DNA of 64,000 bases from Xestospongia bergquistia (GCA_963965975.1 OZ014418.1:1066501-1130500), one strand, 5' to 3'; positions 30,852 through 42,180 are shown, counted from the stretch's first letter. Notes: a model not told the origin generated them from the letters alone. Numbers and translations are program-made.

Positions 30852-31164
30852 ATTTGCATAAAGTCTACAGAGATATATTTATATGCTGGCACAGTGGGTT
30901 TCTGAGTGCTTTCAATTTCTGAGTGAAGAACACGAGCAGGAAGAAATAAGTTGAAATCAAAAGAGAACACGACTACAGTCCAGGTCAAAGTGTATGTATA
31001 TATTATAGAAGAAGGTGTGGAGGTTTCATCAGTTAAATTGTGGTTAATTAAATCCCCACCCATACAAAGTTGTAATGCTCAATACATGATAAGCATATGG
31101 ATAATTTACTCTATTTAAAGACCAGGAATAACAAGTAGCACACAAACAAATTACAATGATAAAC

Positions 31165-31480
31165 AAGTCATACTAGTATTGATTTTAAACATGATCATAA
31201 TACTCTCTCTCCAGATTACTCTCAGATGTATAATAATAATTGGTTGGATTTGTCATTGTAATTCCATAACAAGTAAGATGATAGTCTACATGATGTAGAC
31301 TATCATCTTACTTGATATGGAATTACAATAGTCTACATCAGTAAGTGTTCAAGTGTTCCTCTATCAGAAACTAGATCATTTTCTTCTATAGCAACATTTA
31401 TAACAAATTATTTGCCTTACATTTCTAAATTCTGAAAGTGTTCCAATATAAAATATAGTAAACAACTCTACAATTCAAAA
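31165..31480 (-). pseudogene. GPCR C-terminal relic with a perfect hairpin
   Basis: The 3' end of a receptor resembling the 18154-19251 gene, starting at its stop codon region and breaking down after the C-tail. In its middle, 31270-31314 is a perfect inverted repeat (21-bp arms, CAAGTAAGATGATAGTCTAC, 3-bp loop); complementarity continues outward with mismatches to about 31255-31328. The same relic with a slightly altered hairpin lies at 40645-40790. Confidence 0.7.
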
Positions 31481-31829
31481 TGTCCACAACTATAGAAGAA
31501 ATAACAGAATACACATAGAACAATGAAAAGTACTAAAGTACAGAACCTTACTAGCCAAGTGTACAGCTATATAGTATGACACTATGTTTGTCACATCTTT
31601 GCTGTCATTACTTCACTCATATTAGTTATGACAAGAATTTTATTATGACAGTAGCACATATATGTTATATATATAGTGTAGTCTAGGATAAAATAACCCT
31701 TATCAGTAATATAGTGGAACTAGCTAAGACATAATTATAATAATTATAATAATATTGTGATCTAATGTATAGCTATGTAGTCTCAGGTTCTTCAAATTCC
31801 ATATTCCAGGCCATGTACAGGATTAAGTT
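31481..31829. other. Array spacer, repeated at 46035-46404 and 50470-50864
   Basis: Three near-identical copies of this 3' spacer (with AATGTCCACAACTATAGAAG and GAACCTTACTAGCC) precede group B genes. The ATAATTATAATAATATTGTG stretch next to the gene is shared by still more copies. No coding potential. Confidence 0.6.
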
Positions 31830-32927
31830 TTAGTTCATTCGTTCATCATATTCTCTCTCCACATTACTTTCAGACACAAAAGGATAACTGGTAGGAGCTG
31901 TCACAGTGATACCATATTGAGTAAAATGATCTGAGTCTGGACCAATAATGTGTTCGTATTCAGTAACATCACTGTTCTCTATTTTTTTCTTTCTCTTAAC
32001 ACAGCACTTACAAAAGACTCGGATGAATTTTATTACATTATATCTAAATTCTGAAAGTGCTATTAGGTAAATGATAGTAAAAAGTCCTGCGAAGAACCCC
32101 CAACTGGCAGCTGTAACAGCATGACCAAAAAACATCAATTTCATATACTTTCCACTTATTGAAGCTTGGTATATGCGATTTCCAAGTGCAATCCAACTGA
32201 GAACCTGATACATCACTGGAAACCCAATCAAGGGCAGAGTTTGTTTGAGTGCTTTACGATAATCCAAAGAAGTGTTATTGTAACAAGATCGTTTGCACAA
32301 AGTAACTAGTACAGCAGCTAAAGCAATATTATTAAGGATTAGCCCAAGAAATAGTTCACCATACCATGTTGTATAAACCTCTATCATCCCTTCCTTATTC
32401 CAGGAACAGTCATCATTGTAAAGCTTTATCCAACACCATGGACCTGATACACCATAGTTGTTATGAACAAAGGGTATCCAGGCAATTATAGCTGGAAATA
32501 TCCAAGGAAAGAGGAGATAGAAAGGCTCTAGTTTAGTCATACTCTCATAGTATTTGGCAAAGAGGACCATATTTGTCAAATGTAAAGTGACCACAAGAGT
32601 AGATAGAAGCATAACCCACACTGAATATTCAACAAAGAATCCTTCAGCCACACACCATTGATAGTTTTCTCCCTTCCAGTAGTTTTGCCACAATGCAGAC
32701 ATTTGAATCAACGTAGCAAAACAGAAAGATAAAACAGCCACAAGTAGATACAGGATTATTCTGTTTGTTAGTAATTTATACATACGAAATAAGACAATCA
32801 AGGTAATAGCAAGTATACACATCAATGCAGAGACAGCTCCAGTACTACTGAAGGTTAATAGGACTGGTAGGAAATCATTCTTAATAGAATGATTACAAAA
32901 GATATCATCTGAATCATTAGACATCAC
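31830..32927 (-). CDS. Group B 7TM GPCR, class-1 promoter copy
   Basis: Intronless, 365 aa, start MMSNDSDDIF; the second Met matches the group start. TM segments about 22-47, 57-79, 94-121, 137-157, 185-210, 229-250 and 267-292. Disulphide pair Cys92/Cys165, NHS sequon at residues 12-14. Loop 3 reads CKRSCYNNTSLDYRKALKQ. The tail has a Cys/Lys cluster (FCKCCVKRKKK) after TM7, likely membrane-proximal palmitoylation, then an acidic Ser/Thr tail ending ESNVEREYDERMN. Nearly identical to 46405-47514, which suggests a recent duplication or gene conversion. Preceded by the class-1 TATA block. Confidence 0.87.
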   Translation of the reverse strand: MMSNDSDDIFCNHSIKNDFLPVLLTFSSTGAVSALMCILAITLIVLFRMYKLLTNRIILYLLVAVLSFCFATLIQMSALWQNYWKGENYQWCVAEGFFVEYSVWVMLLSTLVVTLHLTNMVLFAKYYESMTKLEPFYLLFPWIFPAIIAWIPFVHNNYGVSGPWCWIKLYNDDCSWNKEGMIEVYTTWYGELFLGLILNNIALAAVLVTLCKRSCYNNTSLDYRKALKQTLPLIGFPVMYQVLSWIALGNRIYQASISGKYMKLMFFGHAVTAASWGFFAGLFTIIYLIALSEFRYNVIKFIRVFCKCCVKRKKKIENSDVTEYEHIIGPDSDHFTQYGITVTAPTSYPFVSESNVEREYDERMN

Positions 32928-34415
32928 ACTTACATAAAATTGCTGAGATTATACACTATACCACAGTATTTATATATATATACTTTTTGGGCTCTCACGA
33001 ATGAAAAAGCAGAAGAGAATAACAAAGTGAAGAGATCAAGTGACTTATAAGATCAAATGACTGTATAACTAATAGGTCAAAGTACTTTCAGTATGATCTA
33101 ATTAGTAGTGATTATAGTATATCAACTAAGTCATATCTGTGTGTTCTCTGTTTGAGGTTTTCTTCTGTGCTATATCTAATACAAAATGAAACCTTATAAT
33201 CTCATTACATGTAGTCAAAGAGCAATACATTTGATTTCTGGAAGATTACTACAATGCAAACTTTAAACTAAAATGTCAAGAGAATCATGATCAATTTGAT
33301 ATAGAAAAAAGATTTCAAGGTATTTTAATTAGCAGCATATATACAAATAAATTAAATGATGAACAAGTCATACTAGACAATGTTTATTAAGAATAACTGG
33401 TTAAATTAGTCATCGCAATTCCATATCAAGTAAAATGATAGTCTATATCAGTAAGTATTCTCCTCTATCAGAACTAGATCGTTTCCTCTTTTCTTACAGC
33501 AACACTTACAATAAGAGATTTGCTTTACAAGATATAAAATATAGTAAACAGACTTACAAAGAACTCACAACTATCTTACAAGTCATATTGTTTACATCAA
33601 TGTATTTTAATTAAATGATAAATATCTTACTCCACATTCCTTGCATGCACACTGTTTTTAATAAGGTTCTAAGTCAGTACAATCATACTATATTATAAGT
33701 AAAAGCATGTACATAGAACAACCAGTCAATATAGTTTCCATTTAGTGATGCTTGAAATTGATAAATGCAGTTTTCAAGTACAATCCATTAGTTGCAAGTA
33801 ACTATTCATACTAGACTGATAATGGATCATATAAAAGGTAAGCCAATCAAGGCTAAACTTTGTTTAAGTATTTTATTTACAATAAATACACCATGGTGTT
33901 ATAGATGTTAATAGATAATAAAGTTTTATCCAATAAATTGTGATTATAATTATGTACACTATAATATATGCTACTATCCTAACTATTTCCTTTATTCTAT
34001 TATCTAAGAGTAAGCCAATACTATGAACTTTATGGTATGAGTAGTAAACATATATAGAGTTCATAGATTAGTATATGATGTTTACATCTAATAAAGTAGT
34101 ATGCATTTTTATATGTACAATATAACAATATACTGAGCTTTATTTAATATGGGTGTGCATGCATCCTACATACATTATTATATTTGAGGGAGTCAGCACC
34201 TGTCATAGCTTTGCTGTCATAATAAATTTACTCTTGCATATCAATTATGATAAGAATTCTATTGGAACAGTAGCATAAGTTTAGTGTAGTCACACTTTTT
34301 TGGATAAACAATCAATTTTTACATGATATAATATATATATAATGTAATTGATTAAAAGTTCACTCTATACGTAGTCTCAGGTTCTTCCTTATTTCATGTG
34401 CAGGATTTTTTTTAA
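32928..34415. other. Spacer with two GPCR relics
   Basis: After the class-1 upstream block comes sequence shared with other units. A C-terminal receptor relic lies at about 33395-33570 (start-stop region and CKCF-like tail) and a TM5-TM6 relic at about 33700-33890; both resemble the 18154-19251 gene and have no open frame. The same pair of relics recurs at 47985-48310 and 52740-53125. The rest is AT-rich with no gene. Confidence 0.6.
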
Positions 34416-35525
34416 TTAGTTCACTTGTTCATCATATTCTCTCTCCACATTGCTTTCAGACACAAAAGGATAACTGGTTATAGCTGTCACAGTGGTCCCA
34501 TATCTAGTAAAGTGATCTGAGTCTGGACCAACAATGTGTTTGTATTTGGTAACATCAATGTTCTCTATTTTTTTCTTTCTCTTAACACAGCACTTACAAA
34601 AGACTCGGATGAATTTCATTACATTATATCTAAATTCTGAAAGTGTTATTTGATAAACTATAGCAAAAAGTCCTGCAAAGAACCCCCAACTAGCAGCTGT
34701 AACAGCATGACCAAAAAACATCCATTTCATATACTTTCCACTTATTGACGCTTGGTATATGCGATTTGCAAGTGCAATCCAACTGAGAATCTGATACATT
34801 ACTGGAAAACCAATCAAGGGCAGAGTTTGTTTGAGTGCTTTACGATAATCCAAAGAAGTGTTATTGTAACAAGATCGTTTGCACAAAGTAACTAGTACAA
34901 CAGTCAAAGCAATATTATTAAGGATTAGCCCAAGAAATAGTTCACCATACCATGTTGCATAAACCTCAATCATTCCTTCCTTATTCCAGGAACAGTCATC
35001 ATTGTAAAGCCTAATCCAACACCATGGACCTGATACACCACAGTTGTTATGAACAAAAGGTATCCAGGCAATTATAGCTGGAAATATCCAAGGAAAGATG
35101 AGATAGAAAGGCTCTAGTTTAGTCATACTCTTATAGTATTTAGCAAAGAGGACCATATTTGTCAAATGTAAAGTGACCACAAGAGTAGATAGAAGCATAA
35201 TCCACAGTGAATATTCAACAAAGAATCCTTCAGCCACACACCATTGATAGTTTTCTCCCTTCCAGTAGTTTTGCCACAATGCAGACATTTGAATCAACGT
35301 AGCAAAACAGAAAGATAAAGCACCCACAAGTAGATACAGGATTATTCTGTTTGTTAGTAATTTATACATACGAAATAAGACAATCAAGACAATAGCAAGT
35401 ATACACATCAATGCAGAGACAGCCCCAGTACTACTATAGGCTATCAGTACTGGTAGGAAATCATTCTTAATAGAATGATTACAAAAGATATCATCTGAAT
35501 CATTAGACATCACACTTACATACAA
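34416..35525 (-). CDS. Group B 7TM GPCR, class-1 promoter copy
   Basis: 369 aa from MYVSV, 364 aa from the conserved MSNDSDD start at 35510. All seven helices and the WCWI loop are present. Individual changes: Cys for Tyr in the loop motif (HNNCGVSGPWCWI), which adds a third cysteine close to the conserved disulphide; Ile for Leu in FYLIFPW; and IVYQITLSEF at the end of TM7. The C-tail has the FCKCCVKRKKK cluster. Upstream (TA)n block at 35555-35580. Confidence 0.85.
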   Translation of the reverse strand: MYVSVMSNDSDDIFCNHSIKNDFLPVLIAYSSTGAVSALMCILAIVLIVLFRMYKLLTNRIILYLLVGALSFCFATLIQMSALWQNYWKGENYQWCVAEGFFVEYSLWIMLLSTLVVTLHLTNMVLFAKYYKSMTKLEPFYLIFPWIFPAIIAWIPFVHNNCGVSGPWCWIRLYNDDCSWNKEGMIEVYATWYGELFLGLILNNIALTVVLVTLCKRSCYNNTSLDYRKALKQTLPLIGFPVMYQILSWIALANRIYQASISGKYMKWMFFGHAVTAASWGFFAGLFAIVYQITLSEFRYNVMKFIRVFCKCCVKRKKKIENIDVTKYKHIVGPDSDHFTRYGTTVTAITSYPFVSESNVEREYDEQVN

Positions 35526-36214
35526 TTGCTGAGATTATACACTATACCACAGTATATATATATATATATATATACTTTTTAGACACTCACGAATGAAAAA
35601 GCAGAAGAGAATAACAAAGTGAGGAGATCAAGTGACTTATAAGATCACATGACTATATAACTAATAGGTCAAAGTACTTTCAGTATGAGCTAATTGTGAC
35701 CTGATTTGCAATAAGGGACCATGTCCAACAAAACATTTGTGATGAGATTTATGAAAAAAGCCCATACACTGTTAAAAACATCTCAAAAACGTTTTGTATA
35801 CATACAGTTGCTATATATGTACAACTATTCATAGTAACTGTATATATGTATACAAAACTGTTTTTGAGGTGTTTTTACAGTGATTCTTTTAAATTACAAA
35901 TGTTTTGACAAAAGTAGTCCCTTATTGCAAATCAGGTCACAATTAGTAGTGATTATAGCATATATATTATAAGTCTGTGTGATCTCTGTTTGAGGTTTTA
36001 AAATGAAACCTTCTTATAATCTCATTACATGTAGTTAAAGATCAATACATTTGATTTCTGGAAGATTACTACAATGCAAACTTTAAACTAAAATGTATGG
36101 AGGATCATGATCAATTTGATATAGAAAAAAAAGATTTCAAGGTATTTTAATTAGCAACACATATACAACTAAATTACAATGATGAACAAGTCATACTAGA
36201 CAGTGTCTGATTAA
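35526..36214. other. Upstream region with hairpin element copy 2
   Basis: Class-1 upstream block, then spacer. The foldback element at 35767-35882 (CACTGTTAAAAACATCTC and complement) sits in it. The same order, receptor 5' end then hairpin then PLD 3' segment, occurs at 42114-42765 and 53546-54253. Confidence 0.65.
35767..35882. mobile_element. Hairpin-type miniature element, copy 2
   Basis: 116 bp; terminal CACTGTTAAAAACATCTC with its near-perfect complement at the other end, and inner arms TTTTGTATACATACAGTTGC / TAACTGTATATATGTATACA. Closely matches copies at 42327-42444 and 53785-53906. Confidence 0.7.
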
Positions 36215-37191
36215 TTATTGTCAGATTCATTTATAGAATATGTGAATAGTTAGAGTTCCAATCTCGTTCAAATATAAGTTTTAATTGTTCCTGAATAGTA
36301 TTATTATAATTAGGCATTGTTGTATTGGTGGTTTGATTGACAATACAACTAACACCAGCTGTATTTATAAAATAATCACCAGACCAATTTGAAGTGCCTA
36401 ATAACATAAAATATAAGAAAATTTAGTTGTAGATCACAGCAAGACTGGGGTATACTAAACAATATACTATTAAAATAGTAGTATATTTGTGGCTGACCAA
36501 TATAAGCAGCATTATCTGTGACCATGTACTTATTATGATTGACTCTTGAGTAAGGAATTGACTTGTTGGTGAGATGAGGTACATTAAAAAAACCTCTAGA
36601 AATAAAGCAAATATAAGACAAAGTTCTAGCATTCTATATAAATTCTACCCATTTCAATACTGCCATTAGAAGGTCCTGTAATATTCCAGGACCCTAAACT
36701 TTTCAAGAAATCAGACATATCACAAGGGGTATATTCCCAATAACTTCTCATGAGACGAACATTTATTCCCCTCTCATAGGCAACTTTACATAGGGCATCA
36801 TCAATCACAGGCCAATACCTAATAATACAATTTGAGTCAAAATTATGCAAAGAATATTTCAGAGGCTAACAATGACTGGTTATTATGTTGATATGATTAT
36901 AATGGTCCATTGTCAGTTTCAGTCACACAAATGGAACCAAGATCTGAAACCAGTCTCATAGCATTATCTGAGTATGTGGAATGTGCTTAATTGTTATCAA
37001 CACATCGGACTTTAGGGTTAGGTTCTTGAATAGTTGTATACCCACAAAATAGTCTGGTTCCTGATTTAGATTCCATTAGTGCATAATGGCATAACATATG
37101 ATTCATAATAATATAGATTATGAATGGTTATTGGATTGTATCCTTGTACATGTGATTATGTAGCTATTGATGCTCTTGTGACTATATCATT

Positions 37192-37813
37192 CAGACATGG
37201 GGCAAGCACTTGAGTGCTTGTGCTTGAAAGCACTTTAAGCACATTTTTTGGAATGCTTGGAGGTGCTTTCAAGCATTTATTATATATAAAGCATTTATGC
37301 TTGTGCTTGTGCTTAAGCACTTTATAGCATTAGTGCTTTAAAGCACTTTATAAGCACTTTTAAGCACAAAGGCTGCAAGTTCTTTGTGGACTTAGCACAT
37401 CTATTAATACTCTTTTGCTATCAGTCTGTTTATCCATCATTAGCAAATATAACTACAACTGTGTTGGGAGTTCCTGTATCTTTTTATGTAGTAGAGCAGC
37501 TGTTTAGTGTGGCAAGCAAGATCTTTAGGCCAGAGAGATGCCGACTGGTAGATACTATATTCTATAACTAATGTTTATATGATCTAACAAGAAGTACTTT
37601 AAAAGTTGACTTAGATAAAAGAATTGTTTATTTGAAGGACATTTTTTGTCAAAAATGCTTGTGCTTGTGCTTCAAGCATTTTTTAAGTGCTTGAATTTGT
37701 GCTTCAAGCACTTATTTTTTAGAAGCATAAATGCTTGTGCTTGTGCTTAAGCTCTTTTATGAATGCTTTAAGTTGTGCTTCAAGCACTTCAGTAAATGCT
37801 TGCCCCATGTCTG
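37192..37813 (+). mobile_element. 622-bp non-autonomous hAT element, copy 1
   Basis: Terminal inverted repeats CAGACATGGGGCAAG / CTTGCCCCATGTCTG and many internal AAGCACTT / GTGCTTGTGCTT motifs. Perfect 8-bp target duplication ATATCATT at 37184-37191 and 37814-37821. The undisturbed target is visible in the paralogous segments near 20840 and 43755. The interior encodes a 61-aa piece (37386-37571) with the C-terminal hAT dimerisation signature (YVVEQLFSVASKIF...RCRLVD), so it is a deletion derivative of an autonomous transposon. Confidence 0.93.
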
Positions 37814-37855
37814 ATATCATTATATGAATACTTTGTGACTTCATATAGTTATGGA

Positions 37856-38477
37856 CAGACATGGGGCAAGCATTTACTGAAGTGCTTGAAGCACAACTTA
37901 AAGCATTCATAAAAGAGCTTAAGCACAAGCACAAGCATTTATGCTTCTAAAAAATAAGTGCTTGAAGCACAAATTCAAGCACTTAAAAAATGCTTGAAGC
38001 ACAAGCACAAGCATTTTTGACAAAAAATGTCCTTCAAATAAACAATTCTTTTATCTAAGTCAACTTTTAAAGTACTTCTTGTTAGATCATATAAACATTA
38101 GTTATAGAATATAGTATCTACCAGTCGGCATCTCTCTGGCCTAAAGATCTTGCTTGCCACACTAAACAGCTGCTCTACTACATAAAAAGATACAGGAACT
38201 CCCAACACAGTTGTAGTTATATTTGCTAATGATGGATAAACAGACTGATAGCAAAAGAGTATTAATAGATGTGCTAAGTCCACAAAGAACTTGCAGCCTT
38301 TGTGCTTAAAAGTGCTTATAAAGTGCTTTAAAGCACTAATGCTATAAAGTGCTTAAGCACAAGCACAAGCATAAATGCTTTATATATAATAAATGCTTGA
38401 AAGCACCTCCAAGCATTCCAAAAAATGTGCTTAAAGTGCTTTCAAGCACAAGCACTCAAGTGCTTGCCCCATGTCTG
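37856..38477 (-). mobile_element. 622-bp non-autonomous hAT element, copy 2, inverted
   Basis: Same length as the first copy and, by eye, its identical reverse complement, including the 61-aa dimerisation-domain fragment (38098-38283, minus). It has its own, different 8-bp target duplication GTTATGGA (37848-37855 and 38478-38485), so it is a separate insertion and not the other half of one palindromic element. Only 42 bp separates the two. Confidence 0.93.
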
Positions 38478-38532
38478 GTTATGGATAATCTATAAACATT
38501 TAATTTTAAAGTCAAGGCACAAACACATGATG

Positions 38533-39278
38533 TACTACTGTAGGTTATCAGAATTGGTAGGAAATCATTCTTAATAGAATGATTGCAAAATATATCATCT
38601 GAATTATTGGATAACATACTGATTAATGAACACACACTAAAAGGAGCTTAAGACAACCTGGAATATTTTCAGAACTGGAGCAAATTCATAATAAATAGCA
38701 GTGCCTAATAAGGCCTGGCAGGAAATACACATTATTACTCAATGATTTCCATTGCTTAAACTTATAAATATAAAAAAATAAACTGCAAAATATGAAAACA
38801 TATCACACGACAATCACTTAATTCACACCTTTCAGCTGAAGTGTGATAAGTAGCCAGGACTCTAAAGACAAGTTGTTATATTATATGATTAAAGTGAAGT
38901 GGTATTTAAGTTCAGAGTGATTTGCATGGATTGTATCAAATAGAGGCAGGTCTTTGATCTGTTAATGTCTTAATACTCAGTCAGTTAATAGTAAGGCATT
39001 ATTGATTCTAAGAAAACTACAATTGCTTTGACCTATATATATTCATAATTCAAGTGGCTATATCTTCAGTACATCTGTTAATATATCTCAACACTGACTA
39101 CAATTAATATTAATTCTGTCAAGTTTAAATTCTAACTTTAGGTAGCAGAATCAAAATAACAAATATTAATCATAATAACAAAATGGAGTGAGATAAAACA
39201 TAATTATAATAATACTGTGATCTAATGTACAGTGTATGTAGTCTCAGGTTCTTCCAGGCCATGTACAGGACTACTTTG
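38533..39278. other. GPCR 5' fragment and array spacer
   Basis: 38533-38625 is the receptor N-terminal fragment fused to PLD copy 2. The remainder is the same spacer as 24666-25347 and 43946-44584, with matching order of motifs. No gene. Confidence 0.65.
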
Positions 39279-40369
39279 TTAGTTGATTTCTTTATCATAT
39301 TCTCTCTCCACAACGCTTTCAGACACAAAAGGATAACTGGTTGGATCTGTCACAGTGATACCATATTGAGTAAAATGATCTTCTCCAATAAGTGGCTCGT
39401 GTTCAGTGATATCAGTGTTTATTACTTTCTTCTTTCTCTTAACACAGCATTTACAAAAGACTTGCACAAATTTCATTACATTATTCCTGAATTCTGAAAG
39501 TGTTATTAAATAAACTATAGTAAAAAGTCCAGCAAAGAACCCCCAACTGGCAGCTGTAATGGCATGAATGAAAAACATCCATTTAACATACCTTCCACTT
39601 ATTGCTGATTGGTATATGCGGTTTGTAAAAGCAATCCAACTAAGCACCTGATATATCAATGGAAAGCCAATTAATGGTAGAGCCTGTTTGAGTGCTTTAC
39701 GATAATCCAAAGAAGTATTATTGTAACAAGATCGTTTGCACAAAGTAACTAGCACAACAACCAAAGCAATATTATTGAGGATTAGCCCTAAAATAGTTCA
39801 CCATACAATGTTCCATAAACCTCTATCATCCCTTCCTTATTCCAAGAGCAGTCATTATTGTATAGTCTAATAAAACACCATGGACCTGCTATGCCATAGT
39901 TGTTATGAACAAAAGGTATCCAGGCAATTATTAATGAAAAAATCTATGGGAAGAAAAGATAGAAAGGTTCTAGTTTAGTGATATTCTGATAACATCTGTC
40001 AAAGAGGACCATAATTGTCAAATGTAGAGTGACCATTAGAGTAGAAAATAGCATAACCAATACTGAGTACTCGATAAAAAAGCCTTCGGCCACACACCAT
40101 TTGTAGTGCTCTCCTTTCCAATAGTTCTGCCACAAAGCAAGAATCAGGAACATGGTAGCAAAACTGAAAGATAAAACGCCAAAAAGTAGATACAGGATTA
40201 TTCTGTTTGTTAGTAATTTGTACATACGAAATACAACAATCAAGACAATATCAAGTATGCAAATAAACGCAGAGACAGCTGCAGTACTACTGAAGGCTAT
40301 CAGTACTGGTAGGAAATCATTCTTAATAGAATGATTACAAAAGATATCTTCTGAACTATTAGACAACAT
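39279..40369 (-). pseudogene. Group B GPCR with a stop and a frameshift
   Basis: The N-terminal half (40369-39944, MLSNSSEDIF start, class-2 upstream block) ends at a TAG where siblings have TGG (PWIFP, TM4). Downstream, one A is missing from an A-run near 39788 (siblings have five), shifting the frame before the 39764-39279 part, which itself aligns well from TM5 to the tail. Loop motif at ECL2 reads AGPWCFIRL. Recent pseudogene of the CFIRL sub-branch. Confidence 0.87.
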
Positions 40370-41018
40370 ATTTGTATAGAATCTACAGAGATATATTTAT
40401 ATATACGCTGCCACAATAGATTTCTGATTGCTTTCAATTTTTGAATGAAGAACACGACCAGGAAGAAATATGTTGAGATCAAATGGCAAAGAGAACACAC
40501 GACCAAGTCAAAGTATATATAGAGGAAGTGTGGTTATATTGTGGTTAATTAAATTCCCACCCATACAATGCTGTATCGATAATTTACTCTATTTAAAGGC
40601 CAGGAATAACATATAAATAAATTATAATGATAAACAAGTCATACTAGTATTGATTTTAAACATGATCATAATATTCTCTCTCCACATTACTCTCAGATGT
40701 ATAAGAATAACTGGTTGGATTTGTCATTGTAATTCCATAACAAGTAAGATGATAGTCTAAATGATGTAGACTATCATCTTACTTGCTTTGCTGTCATTAC
40801 TTCACTCATATTAGTCATGACAAGATTTTTATTATGACAGTAGCACATATATGTTATATATATAGTGTAGTCTGGGATAAAACAACCTTTATCAGTAATA
40901 TAGTGGAACTAGCTAAAACATAATTATAATAATTATAATAATATTGTGATCTAATGTACAGCTATGTAGTCTTAGGTTCTTCAAATTCCATATTCCAGGC
41001 CATGTACAGGATTAAGTT
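40370..41018. other. Class-2 upstream block, GPCR C-terminal relic with hairpin, spacer
   Basis: 40645-40790 is a second copy of the 31165 relic, with hairpin arms at 40741-40785 (CAAGTAAGATGATAGTCTA and complement, 5-bp loop). It has lost the region after the hairpin that the other copy retains. The rest is spacer shared with 31600-31829. Confidence 0.65.
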
Positions 41019-42113
41019 TTAGTTAATTCGTTCATCATATTCTCTCTCCACATTGCTTTCAGATACAAAAGGATAACTGGTAGGAGCTGTCACAGTGACA
41101 CCATATTGAGTAAAGTCTGAGTTTACACCAATAAGAGGTTTGTGTTCAGTGACATTAGAGTTCATTACTATTTTCTTTCTCTTAACACAGCACTTACAAA
41201 AGACTCGCATGAATTTTATTACATTATTCCTAAATTCTGAAAGCGTTACTAGATAAACTATAGTAAAAAGTCCTGCAAAGAACCCCACACTGGCAGATGA
41301 TATGGCATGACTGAAAAACATCCATTTCATATACTTTCCACTTGTTGAAGCTTGGTATATGCGATTTCCAAGTGCAATGCAATTGAGAACCTGATGCATT
41401 ACTGGAAACCCAATCAAGGGTAAAGTTTGTTTGAGTGCTTTACGATAATCTAAAGAAGTGTTATTGTAACAAGATCGTTTGCACAAAGTAACTAGCACAA
41501 CAACCAAAGCAATATTATTGAGGATTAGCCCTAAGAATAGTTCAACATACATTGTTGCATAAACCTCTATCATTCCTTCCTTATTCCACGAGCAGTCATC
41601 ATTGTATAGTCTAATAAAACACCATGCACCTGATATACCATAGTTGTTATGAACAAAAGGTATCCAGGCAATTATTAATGGAAAAACCCATGGGAAGAAA
41701 AGATAGAAAGGTTCTAATTTAGTGATATTCTGATAACATCTGTCAAAGAGGACCATAATTGTCAAATGTAGAGTAACCATTAGAGTAGAAAATAGCATAA
41801 CCAATACTGAGTACTCAATAAAGAAGCCTTCAGCCACACACCATTTGTAATGCTCTCCTTTCCAATAGTTCTGCCACAAAGCAAGAATCAGGAACATGGT
41901 AGCAAAACTGAAAGATAAAACGCCAAAAAGTAGATACAGGATTATTCTGTTTGTTAGTAATTTGTACATACGAAATACAACAATCAAGACAATAGCAAGT
42001 ATGCAAATAAACGCAGAGACAGCTGCAGTACTACTGAAGACTATTAGTACTGGCAGGAAATCATTCTTAATAGAATGATTACAAAAGATATCTTCTGAAC
42101 TATTAGACAACAT
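41019..42113 (-). CDS. Group B 7TM GPCR, CFIRL sub-branch
   Basis: Intronless, 364 aa, start MLSNSSEDIF with NSS and NHS sequons, class-2 upstream block. The ECL2 motif reads GAWCFIRLYNDDC; Trp-Cys-Phe replaces the Trp-Cys-Trp of the other branches while the disulphide Cys is kept. Further changes: MHQVLNCIALGNRIY in TM6 and SHAISSASVGFFAG in TM7. The tail keeps the FCKCCVKRKK cluster and ends ESNVEREYDERIN. The N-terminal half is almost identical to the pseudogene 39279-40369, the C-terminal half is closer to 46405-47514: a mosaic pattern suggesting gene conversion. Confidence 0.85.
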   Translation of the reverse strand: MLSNSSEDIFCNHSIKNDFLPVLIVFSSTAAVSAFICILAIVLIVVFRMYKLLTNRIILYLLFGVLSFSFATMFLILALWQNYWKGEHYKWCVAEGFFIEYSVLVMLFSTLMVTLHLTIMVLFDRCYQNITKLEPFYLFFPWVFPLIIAWIPFVHNNYGISGAWCFIRLYNDDCSWNKEGMIEVYATMYVELFLGLILNNIALVVVLVTLCKRSCYNNTSLDYRKALKQTLPLIGFPVMHQVLNCIALGNRIYQASTSGKYMKWMFFSHAISSASVGFFAGLFTIVYLVTLSEFRNNVIKFMRVFCKCCVKRKKIVMNSNVTEHKPLIGVNSDFTQYGVTVTAPTSYPFVSESNVEREYDERIN

Positions 42114-42180
42114 ATTGTATAGAGTCTATATACAGAGATATATTTATATATACGCTGCTACAAGCAGAAGAAAACAAAGT
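42114..42180 (-). promoter_or_regulatory. Class-2 upstream block of group B receptors
   Basis: Minus strand: ATATATAAATATATCTCTGT followed by AGA-CTCTATACAA and the ATG of MLSN/MVSN receptors. Equivalent blocks precede the genes starting at 28589, 30851, 40369, 45680 and 49931. It does not resemble the class-1 block. TATA-like core promoter by position; inferred. Confidence 0.5.

Larger units (their letters stand above)
36215..38532 (-). pseudogene. Truncated PLD3/4-like 3' end, copy 2, carrying two transposons
   Basis: Exon 9 (about 36231-36397), exon 8 (about 36497-36595) and exon 7 (about 36650-36818) are recognisable. Exon 8 has an in-frame TAA created in the RFF-I-VP segment, and the donor after exon 7 has changed from GT to GG. 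Exons 1-6 are absent. The intron-6 remnant was later hit twice by the same 622-bp hAT element. Homology to PLD ends near 38532 at the same junction as in copies 1 and 3. Confidence 0.85.

Noticed and set aside
37386-37571. Functional transposase gene
   Set aside because: Only the C-terminal dimerisation segment remains (61 codons); no catalytic domain exists in the element.
37192-38477. One large palindromic transposon
   Set aside because: Each half has complete ends and its own different 8-bp target duplication, so these are two insertions.
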